Shown piece by piece: positions 53,606 to 64,000 of a DNA stretch of 64,000 bases. The stretch comes from Vandiemenella viatica (Eukaryota; Arthropoda; Insecta; Orthoptera; Morabidae). Within the stretch, counting starts at the first letter, position 1. Each line of letters starts with the position of its first letter. The stretch lies in the NCBI GenBank assembly GCA_031002005.1, contig JARYHS010013630.1, positions 26,999,112 to 27,063,111 on the forward strand, in the 5' to 3' direction. Both the position numbers and the translations under genes were made by a program. Under the pieces are notes generated by a model that was given only the letters and a program-made list of their open reading frames with translations, did not search any database and had not been told where the DNA came from.

Positions 53606-54607
53606 ATGCCTAACAAAGCAATGTCAGGTAGTCAGGAGGTGCAGTCATCACCTCAGAGTCAGTATATTAGTTTAAATGAAGTCATTAAATTAATTCCTCA
53701 TTCTTTTGATGGCGATAAGGCACAGTTAAATGAATTCTTGGACAACTGTGATAGTGCTTTTGAGCTGGTGGCGCCAGAACAGCATGAAATCTTGTTAAAA
53801 TTTGTTAAAGCCAGAATAGTGGGGACAGCTAGAAGTAAATTGCTCGTCAGAGATTTGACTACAACTTGGCCGGCAGTTCATGGAATATTGGTTGAAAACT
53901 ATGGCTGCAAAAGAACATTAGATTATTATGCCTGTAAAATGTTTGCTAGTAGGCAAGAATCATGGGAGAGTATTGCGCAATGGGGTTCGCGCATAGATGC
54001 ACTCCAGCATCAGTTTAGGGAAGCCATAAGGGGCGTTATGGCAGAAACGGAATTGGCAGGCAGCATAGCTCTTGTATTAAAATTAGGAGGAGCGGTTTTC
54101 ATTCAAGGGTTGTACTATGACCGAGTGAAAACAATTGTACGGGCTAGGGAGAGACCATAACCCTATCCGAAGCAGTAGAAATTGCAGCGACTGAAGAAAG
54201 TGCGATAGCTTTAGCAAAAGAAAAACCGGTGTCGCGAATCCCTTCAGGACTCCAAAGGTAGAGAGAAAAACCGTTCCATCCTGTTTCAGTTGCGGAAAAT
54301 CCGGGCATACAGCCAAGATTGTCGGGCGCAAAGGCGTGAAAGAATGGTTGAAAAAGAGGACGAACTAGATAAGAAGGCGATAAATGCTTTGCTAGCCCAG
54401 GTAAGCAAATTAGAGAAAGAAAACTCCTGCAGAAATGAAAGCGAGAAAAGTAGTGTTAGAGAAGCGGCGCAAGCGGTACCCGTCAAGAGAAGAATACCGA
54501 GTGTAAGTGAAATCACTTGTTTTAAATGCAATAGAGGGCACTATACACGAGAATGCCGTGAGAGTACATGGATACAAAAGAAGAATGACAGGAAACCGGT
54601 AAACTGA
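53606..54607 (+). pseudogene. Errantivirus gag pseudogene
   Basis: An ATG at 53606 opens a 184-codon capsid-like segment (IPHSFDGDKAQLNEFLDNC, then LLVRDLTTTWPAVHGIL). The frame breaks near 54155 and again near 54325, inside the first zinc knuckle (CFSCGKSGHTAK, then a frame change where the last Cys belongs). A second knuckle, CFKCNRGHYTREC, is one residue short of CCHC spacing. A Lys/Glu-rich coiled-coil-like stretch lies between the two knuckles. Gag forms the particle and binds RNA. Not functional as read. Confidence 0.85.
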
Positions 54608-54699
54608 TAGGAGGCGTAATGAGGCAGTCGCATTGCGCCGAGGCCCAGAAAATATTAAAGTAGACTGCACAAACAAAATGAGTATATAATGATGCAATG

Positions 54700-57600
54700 C
54701 AAGAATGTAAAGGGCTCCGATAAAATTCCTGGTAGATAGCGGGGCACAGATCAGCTTAATAAAAAAGGATAGTATACCTAAGGGAGCAAAAAGGGATACT
54801 AGTGAAAAAATTAGAATTAAAGGGATTAGCAACAATATAGTGAAAACAGAAGCTTCCGTAGTAATTGAGTTGCAAGCCGAAAAGGGCTTGGTACTAAGGC
54901 AAAAGTTCTATGTGATAGGGACGGACGTAGACTTGCCATTTGAAGGCTTGTTAGGAAGGGATTTCCTGGCAAAAAATAGGGCCATAATAGATTATGGTGG
55001 GAGGACCATTGAGATTCGCGGGAAGCGAATTAGCTTGGAAACCGCGCAAGAAGGGCCATTTCAGACACAACGTGAGATGCGTTGTGGTGGTTCTTGTAAA
55101 TCGGTAAGGCGAACCGACGGCTACAAGAATGTTGTGGGTGTCGTAAGGGTTACGTCACCAAATCATGCTCGTCCGTCCACTAACGGAACTGTGCGACGGG
55201 ACGGGAGAAATGTCGTAGGGATTACGACAGGAAGTAATGTTAGTCTGCCTACTAACGGAACTGTAGGACGAGACGGAAAGTTTCCAAGGGCAGTAGGTGG
55301 GACCTACGTCACGGGGAAAGTGCTAAAACGAACGCAGGAGGTACCGGTTCGTTAGCGAAATCAAAGGTGAGCAAACCAAATATGGTTGCAACAGGCCATG
55401 TAAGACACACTTATGCAGAAGTGGTGAAACATGGTGATAGACATAGTGGAGGAGCCGGAAGTGCTCAAAGCTATGAGATAGTAGTAGGCCCGCGCGAGGA
55501 AAAAATAGTGAGAGTACGAGTTACGCTGAGGGATGAATCAGAGGCGATAATCCCGAAGCAAGAAGTAAAACCAGGTCTATTTGTGCCAGAGGCACTGGTA
55601 TCCGTGAGAAACGGAGTGTGCATCACAAGTATGTTAAATACTACGGAAGAGGAAGTTAAATTAGAAAATCCCATAGTAGAAGCTGAGAAAGTGCCAGAAG
55701 TAAAAGAAACCCACGTAAGACAAATTAAAAGGAGCGACCGGAGGGCAGATCGCGGTTAAGCAAGCTAAAGGAAAATCTCCGGGTCGATCATTTGAACAAA
55801 GAAGAGCAGGAAGCCCTATTGGAGATTTGTGCGGCGTATAATGACATATTCCATTTGCCGGGGGATAGATTAGGTTATACAGAGGCCGTCAAGCATGAAA
55901 TTAAACTCCTTCCGGAGGCAGAAGGAAAGATAGTTCGGTTGAGGCCATACCGAATACCGGAGGCGCAAAAAGAAATTTTGCAAGCCGAAATAGATAAACT
56001 ACTACAAGATGACATAGTAGTACCTAGTGATAGTGCATGGAATTCGCCGGTACTGATAATTCCGAAGAAAATGGATGCAAGCGGTAAACAGAAATGGCGT
56101 GTGGTAATAGACTACAGAAAGCTTAATGATCTGACAGTAAATAATGTATTCCCTTTACCTAGGATAGATGAAATACTAGATGGGCTAGGCAAGGCAAAAT
56201 ATTTCTCGACACTGGACTTAGCGAAAGGATATTATCAGGTTTTATTGGACGAAAAAGATCGGGAAAAGACAGCGTTTAGCACTTCTTATGGACATTATGA
56301 ATTCAAAAGGATGCCTATGGGATTAAAGACGGCACCAAATACCTTCCAAAAATTGATGAACTCTGTGTTAACAGGACTGCAAGGTGAGAAAGTGTTCATT
56401 TATTTGGATGATGTCATTATTTTGGATCGTCATTAGAACATAATGCCAGGTTAGAAGATGTTTTCGAAAGACTGAGAAAGTACAACCTCAAGTTACAAGT
56501 AGACAAATGTGAATTTCTACGGAAAGAGGTTACATTTTTGGGACATGTACTCAGAGGAAGGGTTGAACCTGATCCAAAAAAGGTAGAAGCCGTGAAACAA
56601 TACCCACAACCGAGTAATACCAGTCAGTTAAAGGCATTCTTGGGTTTGAGTGGATACTATCGACGGTTTATTAGTAATTATAGTAAAATTGCCAAGCCAT
56701 TATATGAGCTATTAAACAAAGGAGTCGCATACATATGGGGAGTAGAACATGAAGAGGCGTTTCAACAATTGAAGGAAAAATTGTTGAATCCTCCCATTTT
56801 ACAGTATCCCGATTTCACAAAAAGTTTGTAGTAACCACAGACGCAAGTCAAGATGCGATAGGAGCTGTTTTAAGTCAAGGTATAATTGGTAAGGACTTAC
56901 CTGTAGCATATGTATCCAGGACCTTAAACAGGGCAGAAAGAAACTACAGCACTATTGAAAGGGAAATGCTAGCCATTTGTTGGGCAGTGAAACAGTTCAG
57001 ACCCTATTTGTTTGGAAGGAAATTTACCATTTGTACAGACCATAAACCGTTATTGTGGATTAATAGTGTATCAGACCCGTCATCCAGATTAATGAAGTTT
57101 CGGTTGAAACTCGAGGAGTATGATTATGAGATCGTGTATAAGAGCGGCAAAAGAAATCAGTTGCAGACGCTCTTTCGCGAATCCGAAACATTAGAGAGAC
57201 CGATGACGAAATAAGTGATAATGATGAAGAGAAACCTGAAAGTAAAGAAATAGAGGCAGAAAGTGGTACCTCAACTGCTGACAATGAGAAGGGAACATTA
57301 TCACCGGAGGCAAAATAGAAAGAACTTACTCGGAAGAGAAGATGAATATAAGCAATATCATGAATCACCAATTGGTGGACATCAGGGAATAGGTAGGACC
57401 TATGAGAGAATTAGGAAATATTGTAGCTGGGAAGGCATGAAAGCCGACATTGAGCAGTACATTCGCCAGTGCGAAAGCTGCCAAAAGAATAAGATTACCC
57501 AGAGTAAGACAAAGATGCCAATGGAGATAACAAGAACTCCAGAGCATGTGTTTGAACGGTGTGATATAGATCGTAGGTCCACTACAGCAATCGAAAAAGG

Positions 57601-58370
57601 AAATAAGTATATACTGACATTTCAGGATGCTTTGACAAAGTTTTTAGTAGCCGAGCCCATAGAGCAGCAAGATGCTGACACGGTAGCAAGAGTGCTAGTA
57701 GAACGGATAATTCTAAGGTTTGGAATACCGTCTATTTTATTAAGTGACATGGGAAGTAATTTATGGGTGACCTAATGAGGAGAATATGTAGATTGTACGT
57801 ATAGAGAAGATACACACTACAAGTTATCACCCACAAGCGAATGGAGCGTTAGAGAGAACGCATCGCACATTGACGGAAATGCTTCGACTACATAAATAAA
57901 GGTCAGACAGATTGGGATGCCTGGATCCCATATGCAGTGTTTGTTTTTAATACAACACCGCATAGCACTACCGGATATACGCCTCATGAATTATTTTTTG
58001 GAAGAGTATGTAACTTACCGGGAGTACTACAAAAGAAACCAGCCGAGGTAATATATAATTACGATGATTACGTAATTGAACTAAGAGAAAGATTAAGGGC
58101 AATGCATCAAGAAGCGCGAGAAGCGACAGCGCAAGCGAAAATGAAAAGTAAGGAATTATGATAAGACGCAAAATCCCGTAGTATTCCGACCAGGTGACAG
58201 AGTTTTATTATTTGATGAAAGTGTGAGACGAGGCCGTTCGAAAAAGTTGGACAGTCAATGGAGGGGTCCGTATACAGTAATTGAGACTAAGGGACCAAAT
58301 GTAGTAATTCAGTTGAAGAAGAATAAATATACAAAAGTGCATGCCAACAGACTAAAAGAGTTCTTTTAAA
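54700..58370 (+). pseudogene. Errantivirus pol pseudogene (protease, RT, RNase H, integrase)
   Basis: Protease LVDSGAQISLI (Asp-Ser-Gly at 54735-54743) with LLGRDFL (about 54950). A repetitive spacer follows (55080-55330: two copies of PTNGTVRRDG/PTNGTVGRDG). RT 55792-56436: WRVVIDYRKLN, FSTLDLAKGYYQ (first Asp), YLDD (about 56402). RNase H 56830-57170: VVTTDASQDAIG, ERNYSTIEREMLA, CTDHKPL. Integrase: GGHQG...CESCQKNK zinc region (57375-57490), FERCDIDRR and LSDMGSN catalytic Asp sites, then FNTTPHSTTGYTPHE and a C-terminal GPYTVIE module (58265). At least five frame changes or stops break it. Confidence 0.9.
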
Positions 58371-58371
58371 A

Positions 58372-60223
58372 TTGCAGGATGGCAGTAACTGTGGAATAGT
58401 AGTGGCCATCTTAATAATGAGTGTGACGTCAACGATGCAACAGCAGGATCTACAGTTAACAAAATTCAAGTCATCACCAGGACTGTATTATGACAACAAA
58501 GGGACAGTAAGTTTGTACACTGTTACTTGGAGAATAGTGAGTTATTTTAACTTAAAAGACATAAGAGAGAAATTTGAAGCCAGTCGAAATGTAGCGTCAA
58601 GGGCTGTAGACTTTTGCAATCAAAAACTTACAAAGATAAATGTAAGTACAGTAGAATGTGTGGGCGCAAGACATGCATTAGAATACCATGTGAGCAAAAT
58701 AGAAGCCTCACAAGGCCTAATTGGGCAATTAGCTAGACATGAGCAGAATAGAAGAAAACGAGGAATACTTAATTTTGTAGGGGAACTTAGCAAGGTCCTA
58801 TTTGGAACTTTGGATGAAGATGATGCTTCATTTTAAGTCAAAAATTAATTTGTTAGAAAATGAACAGAAGCAATTATTAAAGTTGTCCAAAGAGCAAGTT
58901 ACAATTGTAAGAGCGACATTGACTAGCTTCAATCACACGGTTAATTCGATAGAGCGTAATGAAAAAGTTATAACTGCAGGGATGTTAAAATTAAATGAGC
59001 ATGTCATAAAATATGAGAATAGCGTAGACAAAAGAATGGATAAGCTTGCCATATCAGTCACATTAAATGAACAGCTGATACAATTAATGTCAATATTCAA
59101 TGAAATTGAGAGAGAATACGATTTGCTTATAACTGCCATAGTGAATGCACAGAAAGGCATTCTTGAACCGCATTTAGTCAATCCAGTACAAGTGGTTAAA
59201 TACTTGGGATTGATTAAAGACGAAATAAAAGATAAGCAATTTCCAATAGAATTGTCTGAAGCCAAGGGGTATCAATTAATGAGAGTAATAGATCTAGATG
59301 TCTTTATTTCGGGAAATATATTGAGCTATGTATTAAATATTCCGCTAGTAGACAGTGAAATGTTTAACATTTATAAGCTTTGGCCCCTACCAGAGGTGAA
59401 TCACAGTAAACAATTATTTACCTATATAGCGCCTGAAAAAGAATTTTTGTTAATTGATGATGCAAAACGGCAATATGTAAAGTTAGATAGTGATCAATTA
59501 ACATGCAAAAAGCTAGAACCTAATCATAGTATTTGTAAACAGACATTTGTGTTATTGTCAACATATGATCATGAGGTATGTGAAGCCAGGATGCTTCAAC
59601 CTATAGTAAAAATCCCAAGTGATTGTATTCAGAAGTTTATTACACTGAATGAAAGCGTATGGACGCAAATAAGAGGTAATGAATGGCTTTTTGTAGCACC
59701 AAAGGATGAAGGATTAACAGTTTTGTGTAATGAAAATAAGCCTACAGACGTAATTATTAAAGGGACAGGAAAGCTTAAATTCTTAAGTAAATGTAAGGGA
59801 TATGGTGCACAAATATTAATACAGTCTGAGCATATCATTAGATCAAAGGTACCGATTAATGATATAGTCCCGAATCTAAATATGGAGATAGATTGTTGTA
59901 TAATAAATAAAGAAAAGAAAAACATATCTGAAATTCCTCTATATTTACCAGTTGAACCCGTAGTTCGACAGTTAGATGATTTGACGGCAGCAGGGCATAA
60001 GCTAGATGAGATAGAAGATGAAATTACATACCAGCAAAGAACAGCGTTTAATTCTTTCTCTATAGACAGTATACCAATATGGGGGTATGCTGGGACAGGG
60101 ATAGTAGTGCTGATAATAATATTCTGTGTATGTAGATATTGTAAATGTTGCCGTGATTGTTTTAGGTTTTTCTGTAAAGCCATAGGTGATGACTGTTGCA
60201 CTAAGATTTGTGTTAAGAAATAA
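58372..60223 (+). pseudogene. Errantivirus env (F-like) gene, split by one frameshift
   Basis: Two overlapping open frames: 58372-58836 (154 codons) and 58802-60223 (473 codons), a +1 frame change apart. The first has a hydrophobic N-terminal signal-like segment (residues 8-20), a furin-type site RRKR (127-130) and, directly after it, a hydrophobic GILNFVGELSKVLFG fusion-peptide-like stretch. The second begins with a helical, heptad-like region, carries several Cys in its middle, and ends with a transmembrane segment (about 425-443) and a Cys-rich tail. This layout is that of insect errantivirus and baculovirus F-type envelope proteins. The break makes it defective as read. Confidence 0.85.
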
Positions 60224-60790
60224 GATTGTAAATCAGTACCCTGATACTGGGGTGGTTAGGTATCATCCTGCTGGAATGAACAATGATGAGAGTGAACAAT
60301 TACTTTTGGGCCTGTAGAAGCAGGTATGTAAAACGAAAACAGTGATACAGTGATAAGTGAACGTGTGCGTTACCCAGATATTTGAGTATGAACAAAAGAG
60401 ACCATTGATGTTTTTGTCTAAAACTGACAAACGTTAGAAGGTATAATGAATATATATTTTGTGGTAAAAGATAAAAAAAATGTTTTATGTCATTTCAGAA
60501 AAAAAAATAGGAAACTGTCCAGAAGGAAATATGAAGTGGTACATTGTAAGATTTTGATTTTGAAAATATTAATACATGTATGATGTATGTAAAATATTGT
60601 AATATTAGAATTTCACTATTGTAAGGACAACAAGACGAAGAAATTGAAATATGTAAAACATTGTAACATGAATGTAAAATCATTGTAACATGCATAAAGA
60701 ATAATAATTGTCAATAAAATAAGCAGCTCACACAGCCGACGTAGATACTAAAACTTTTGCACTCTCAAGAGAGATTGCAAAATTTTCCCC
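60224..60790 (+). other. Provirus 3' noncoding region
   Basis: AT-rich sequence between env and the polypurine tract with short repeated motifs (TGTAAAACATTGTAACATG; ATGTAAAAT). No gene seen. Confidence 0.6.
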
Positions 60791-60802
60791 AAGGGGGGGA
60801 GG
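60791..60802 (+). other. Polypurine tract
   Basis: AAGGGGGGGAGG immediately before the 3' LTR: the plus-strand primer of reverse transcription. Confidence 0.9.
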
Positions 60803-61591
60803 TGTCGCGAAATAATCGTGGAAGTACTTAGAGAGGTGTCGCGAAAGAACCGTAGAAGTACTTAGGTGTGACAGGTTGTGCAATAAAGTGTAGGATTTAC
60901 GTGTTCGGAGGCGCGTAGGATGTTGTGGAGAAAGCCAGAAGGTCGGAAGCGAGGGGAGATAAGGGCCAGAAGGTCGGAAGCGAGGGGAGATAAGGGCCAG
61001 TAGGTCGAGCGAGGGGAGATAGGTGCGCCAGAAGAGCTTGATATCACGACCAGACCCAGCAGCTACGTGACGAAAGACTCTGAAATTTCCAGAAACGCAA
61101 CCAGGGCTGATGCAAGAACGAAGGATGTGTGACCGACGCTACAGAATGTTCTGGAAGGTTGAGAGGACACAAGTAACGTCGTCACTGGATGATATAAAAG
61201 GAGGTGGCTGGGCAACCGAGAGTGAGATTGGGGCAGCAGCAGCAGAGAGTAGGGCGGAGAGACAGACTAGTGCAGGGCACAGTAGTCGCCGTCAGTAGTT
61301 CAACGCTCAGTAGCAGTCTTCGATGCTGGTGTTGGACTTAGTTCCTCGTGACCGATGGGCATTAGGAACATTTTGTCTTCCATGAATTAAGTCGGGCTTC
61401 GTGAGCTGTAACATTGTAACCTTAATCTGTTGCAGTTCAGTTATTTTTCCAGTTCCTTCTCCACACCGAGTTCCCTTATTTGAAGAATTTGTTCCACTTT
61501 AAGTTGAGTCTTCAAATTTCACATTAGACTCACTTCAAGCTCCCAACTTCCGAACCACTTGCGGAAGTAAATTAGCCAACCAGACGCAACA
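60803..61591 (+). mobile_element. Errantivirus-like provirus, 3' LTR
   Basis: 789 bp, TGTCGCG...CGCAACA. It is 31 bp longer than the 5' LTR, because a GGTCGGAAGCGAGGGGAGATA-containing block near 60940-61000 is present twice (once in the 5' LTR, followed there by a shorter GGTCGAGCGAGG form). Otherwise nearly the same sequence as the 5' LTR. Confidence 0.93.
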
Positions 61592-61595
61592 CTTC

Positions 61596-61861
61596 TCAAC
61601 TTCTGTTAAACTGAACTTCCGTTAACTTTAGTCTGTCCCATTGGTTGTTGACATCATTTGTTTGTTTAAAGTGCACACTACGCCAAGCTCTTACCTTTGG
61701 AGAGTTGAATGGTGAATTCATTAGGTTATGCAAAGTGCATGTGCGAGTGTGATGCATATATAACTGTTATGCTACGTGGGGAGGGTTCACAGGAGGCCAA
61801 AATGGAGCTACGTAGTTTATGGACACCCCCTATATATTATTGTGTGACATAGTATTTATAT
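61596..61861. other. Intron 3 spacer between provirus and hAT
   Basis: No gene or repeat ends that I can support. Confidence 0.45.
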
Positions 61862-63791
61862 TAGAGATGAAACGGATAGCTGTTTGGCCAGATACCGGTT
61901 ATCCTACAAGCCGGATATTCGGCAGCCGAATAGCCGGCAGAACATTGTTATTTGATGTTTGTGAAAAAAATGTCGTCAGTAAAGAAAGGATCGCCTATTT
62001 AGGAATATTTTGATATAATAAGTTTTCGATTTTGAATTATTTTTGTGAGGCACGTTTTGACGCGTAGTTTGAATCATTTCCTTTTTCTATGACAAACCAT
62101 TTGAAAATGAAAAATCCATTAAACTTTCATGAAATGAGGAAAGGTACAGCTGCTATCGTGCAAATACCGCCTTTAGCCATCCCTGGGACTAGTTTGTCTG
62201 CGACATTGAAATAAAAGCAATTGACTATCCCTGGTTCTCACCCTGGAGAAAATATAGCAATGGAGCTTAAAAGGATTGCAAATCGTTGGTTATTGACCAA
62301 AACAAAATACATTTACTCATGACAGTTGTGCCAACATGGTAAAGGGTGTATGCATGGGTGAGTTTCATCCCTTTGCTTCAGAGAATTTTAACTGAGCCAT
62401 TGAAGATGCAGGCTGACGTGGTAGATGTTTCATTACGCACTTTAGCTCAAGAAAAATTGCTACTAAAAAAAGAAAAATTTACGCCACTGTCAGCTGGTGC
62501 CATATATCAGCACGTGATGGAATTCTATCTTTTATATGATATAGTTCCTGTTAGGGAAAAAAGGGGATGATCGCGGAATACACACTAATTTCACGAGTCA
62601 ACAGTGGTGTTTGATGCTTTTGAAGCCCTTTGAAGAAATAACAAGTTCTGCTCTACTGCAATTCCGAAGTAATATCGCAAGTTTCTGTGCTAAAAAAATA
62701 TTTGGCTAACGATGAGAAAGCACAGAGAACTCCTGACTTATCATACATGAGAACATTTATGAAAACTGAATTAAAAAGTCATTTCAGCGCCTTAACTGAA
62801 GATTCAAACTACTTCATTGTGACATCCCTAGAGCCAAGATTCAAGACAAACTATTTGGGTTTGCTGAAGCTCGTCAAAAGATTCTATTGTGTACGCTTAT
62901 CCAAATAGTAAAATAGATTATAATTTTGAAATGTTTGTAATGCAGTGTATATGTCATAAGTTTTACTGTACTATTCTGTAATAACTTCAAATGTGTATTT
63001 TAAATGTAATCTCTAGATGTATAGTTGTAAATTGTTTTGAAAGATGGTGTTATATCAAATTCATCAGCTTTAGCAGTTAAATGTAATAATTATGTAACTT
63101 CGTGCTGGCTGTATGGTCTTGTAACCAAGTATCAATTATTAAAAAAAAGATTCTATTGGATTGTATAAAAATGTCCTGTGAGAAATCTTCCACCAGTAGC
63201 AGTTCATCCTCAATGGCTGTTAAAAGGAGTAGAAGATGAAGCTCACGATATGTTTTGGAACTCTTTTTAACAAGACGGACAGTATCACAATCAAGAAAAT
63301 AATGTGATCGCTAGCGAGATTGACTTTTATGTAAAGTCGTCTCGAATTGATTGGAAGCATGTTCAATATATTTGTCGGTCAGCTAATGTGACACAGTACC
63401 AAAATTTGCTAGGTTTTAGTTTTCAACACCTTGCAATAGTGTATATAGCGAAAGACTTTTCTTTGAATCTGGCATTGTTTTATGAGGACAAGCAAAACTG
63501 ATTATTACCACCTATTACAGGGAAACTTGGTGTTCATTTTAGTACAAGAACTAATTTTATGTTAAGAACAATAATAAATGGTATTTTGATTTGAAGACAT
63601 AGTGTTTTTATCTGTGTTTACACTTATTATACACGTAGCATTTGTGAATTTAAAGAAAATTTTGTGAAATTTTTCTTAATTTATTGAGAATCTGATACTC
63701 GCTGGATATTGACCTACTATCCGGCCGGATAGTAGATATTGGCCGGATAAGCCAGATACCGGATAGTTGCTGGATATCCGTTTCATCTCTA
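61862..63791 (+). mobile_element. hAT transposon, 1.93 kb, decayed
   Basis: Termini TAGAGATGAAACGGATA and TATCCGTTTCATCTCTA are inverse copies (one or two mismatches), and both subterminal regions repeat GGATA/CCGG motifs, as hAT ends do. Transposase scraps on + : LQADVVDVSLRTLA-like codons near 62410, FIVTSLEPRFKTNYLGL (about 62810), EIDFYVKSSRIDWK (about 63315) and TQYQNLLGFSFQHLA (about 63390). No 8-bp duplication is evident; the right flank is the 5' region of a CR1-like LINE. Confidence 0.8.
62346..63501 (+). pseudogene. hAT transposase remnants
   Basis: Three short open stretches (62346-62570, 62687-62908, 63304-63501) match parts of the hAT catalytic and dimerisation region in order: a helical insert, the SLEPRFK segment that follows the second catalytic residue region, and the start of the C-terminal dimerisation domain, whose ERxFS motif is lost. 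Heavily broken. Confidence 0.65.
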
Positions 63792-63792
63792 A

Positions 63793-64000
63793 TAGGTCAG
63801 GTGTGCACTACACACGTGAATCGGCTACACGGGTGGCAGGGGCCGTGTGGAATGCACTGGGTGGTTTTTTAGGCTGAGGGAGGAAGACCCGAAACAAGAA
63901 ATTCAGCTACGGGCAACCCAATCAGATACAACACCGGAATGTAGGAGCAACGTAAAAGAATCTCGACAGTTAAAAGTTCTCGTAATTAACTATAGAAGCG
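63793..64000 (+). mobile_element. CR1-like LINE, copy 3, 5' region (runs off the window)
   Basis: Aligns with the 5' region of copy 2 (41903-42107): GTGCACTACACACGTGAATCGG, GGCAGGGGCCGTGTGGAATGCA, TTTTTTAGGCTGAGG, and the codons for the endonuclease start (QLKVLVINYRS) at the very end. The rest lies outside the window. Confidence 0.8.

Larger units (their letters stand above)
52337..61591 (+). mobile_element. Complete Ty3/gypsy errantivirus-type provirus, 9.3 kb, frame-broken
   Basis: LTR - leader - gag - pol (protease, RT, RNase H, integrase) - env - polypurine tract - LTR, on the same strand as Chk2 and inside its third intron. The presence of an env gene after pol places it in the errantivirus-like, insect endogenous retrovirus group. 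Every gene has at least one frame break, so it is defective as it stands. TSD CTTC. Its LTR poly(A) and splice signals lie in the sense direction of the host gene. Confidence 0.93.

Noticed and set aside
59629..60201. 190-codon minus-strand frame overlapping env
   Set aside because: Antisense shadow of the env frame; no independent similarity.

Overview
This is AT-rich nuclear DNA from an insect, probably one with a large repeat-filled genome; a cockroach, termite or another polyneopteran would fit, but that is inference. The only host gene I can support is the 5' half of a checkpoint kinase 2 (Chk2/loki) orthologue on the + strand. Exon 1 is at 25345-25465, exon 2 (the FHA domain) at 47643-47909 and exon 3 (linker plus the kinase glycine loop) at 51907-52034. 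The three exons join in phase. Intron 1 is 22.2 kb, intron 2 is 4.0 kb, and intron 3 runs past the end of the window. Almost everything else is nested mobile DNA.

Upstream of the gene (1-25344): a minus-strand Jockey LINE (about 400-5400) split by a solo LTR (1517-2415); a decayed Polinton/Maverick protein-primed DNA polymerase gene on the minus strand (5428-11173) with its own TATA promoter and five tiny putative introns, split by a Transib-like element (7830-9233) that holds a Penelope RT scrap; a mosaic of Jockey and CR1-like LINE pieces in both directions (11.4-20.1 kb); and a 4.5 kb hAT element (20303-24824) split by another LINE.

Intron 1 (25466-47642): a LINE 3' end split by a 368-bp MITE; four copies of a CTGGARATCGCGATT-ended MITE; a tRNA SINE with a target duplication and a tandem SINE pair; a hAT element holding a palindromic MITE; a Penelope-like element with inverted ends that carry hammerhead-type cores and a 5S-rRNA-like internal segment, split by a LINE exactly at the 5S C-box; an RNase H-bearing I-like LINE split by a deletion-derivative hAT that keeps an intact 5' reading frame; and a long CR1-like LINE split by a DNA transposon.

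Intron 2 holds a hairpin MITE and Penelope remnants. Intron 3 holds a complete but frame-broken errantivirus-type Ty3/gypsy provirus (52337-61591) with two LTRs, gag, pol and env, then another hAT (61862-63791) and the start of a third CR1-like LINE copy at the window edge. Many junctions can be proved from the sequence because removing the insert and one target duplication restores the interrupted reading frame.
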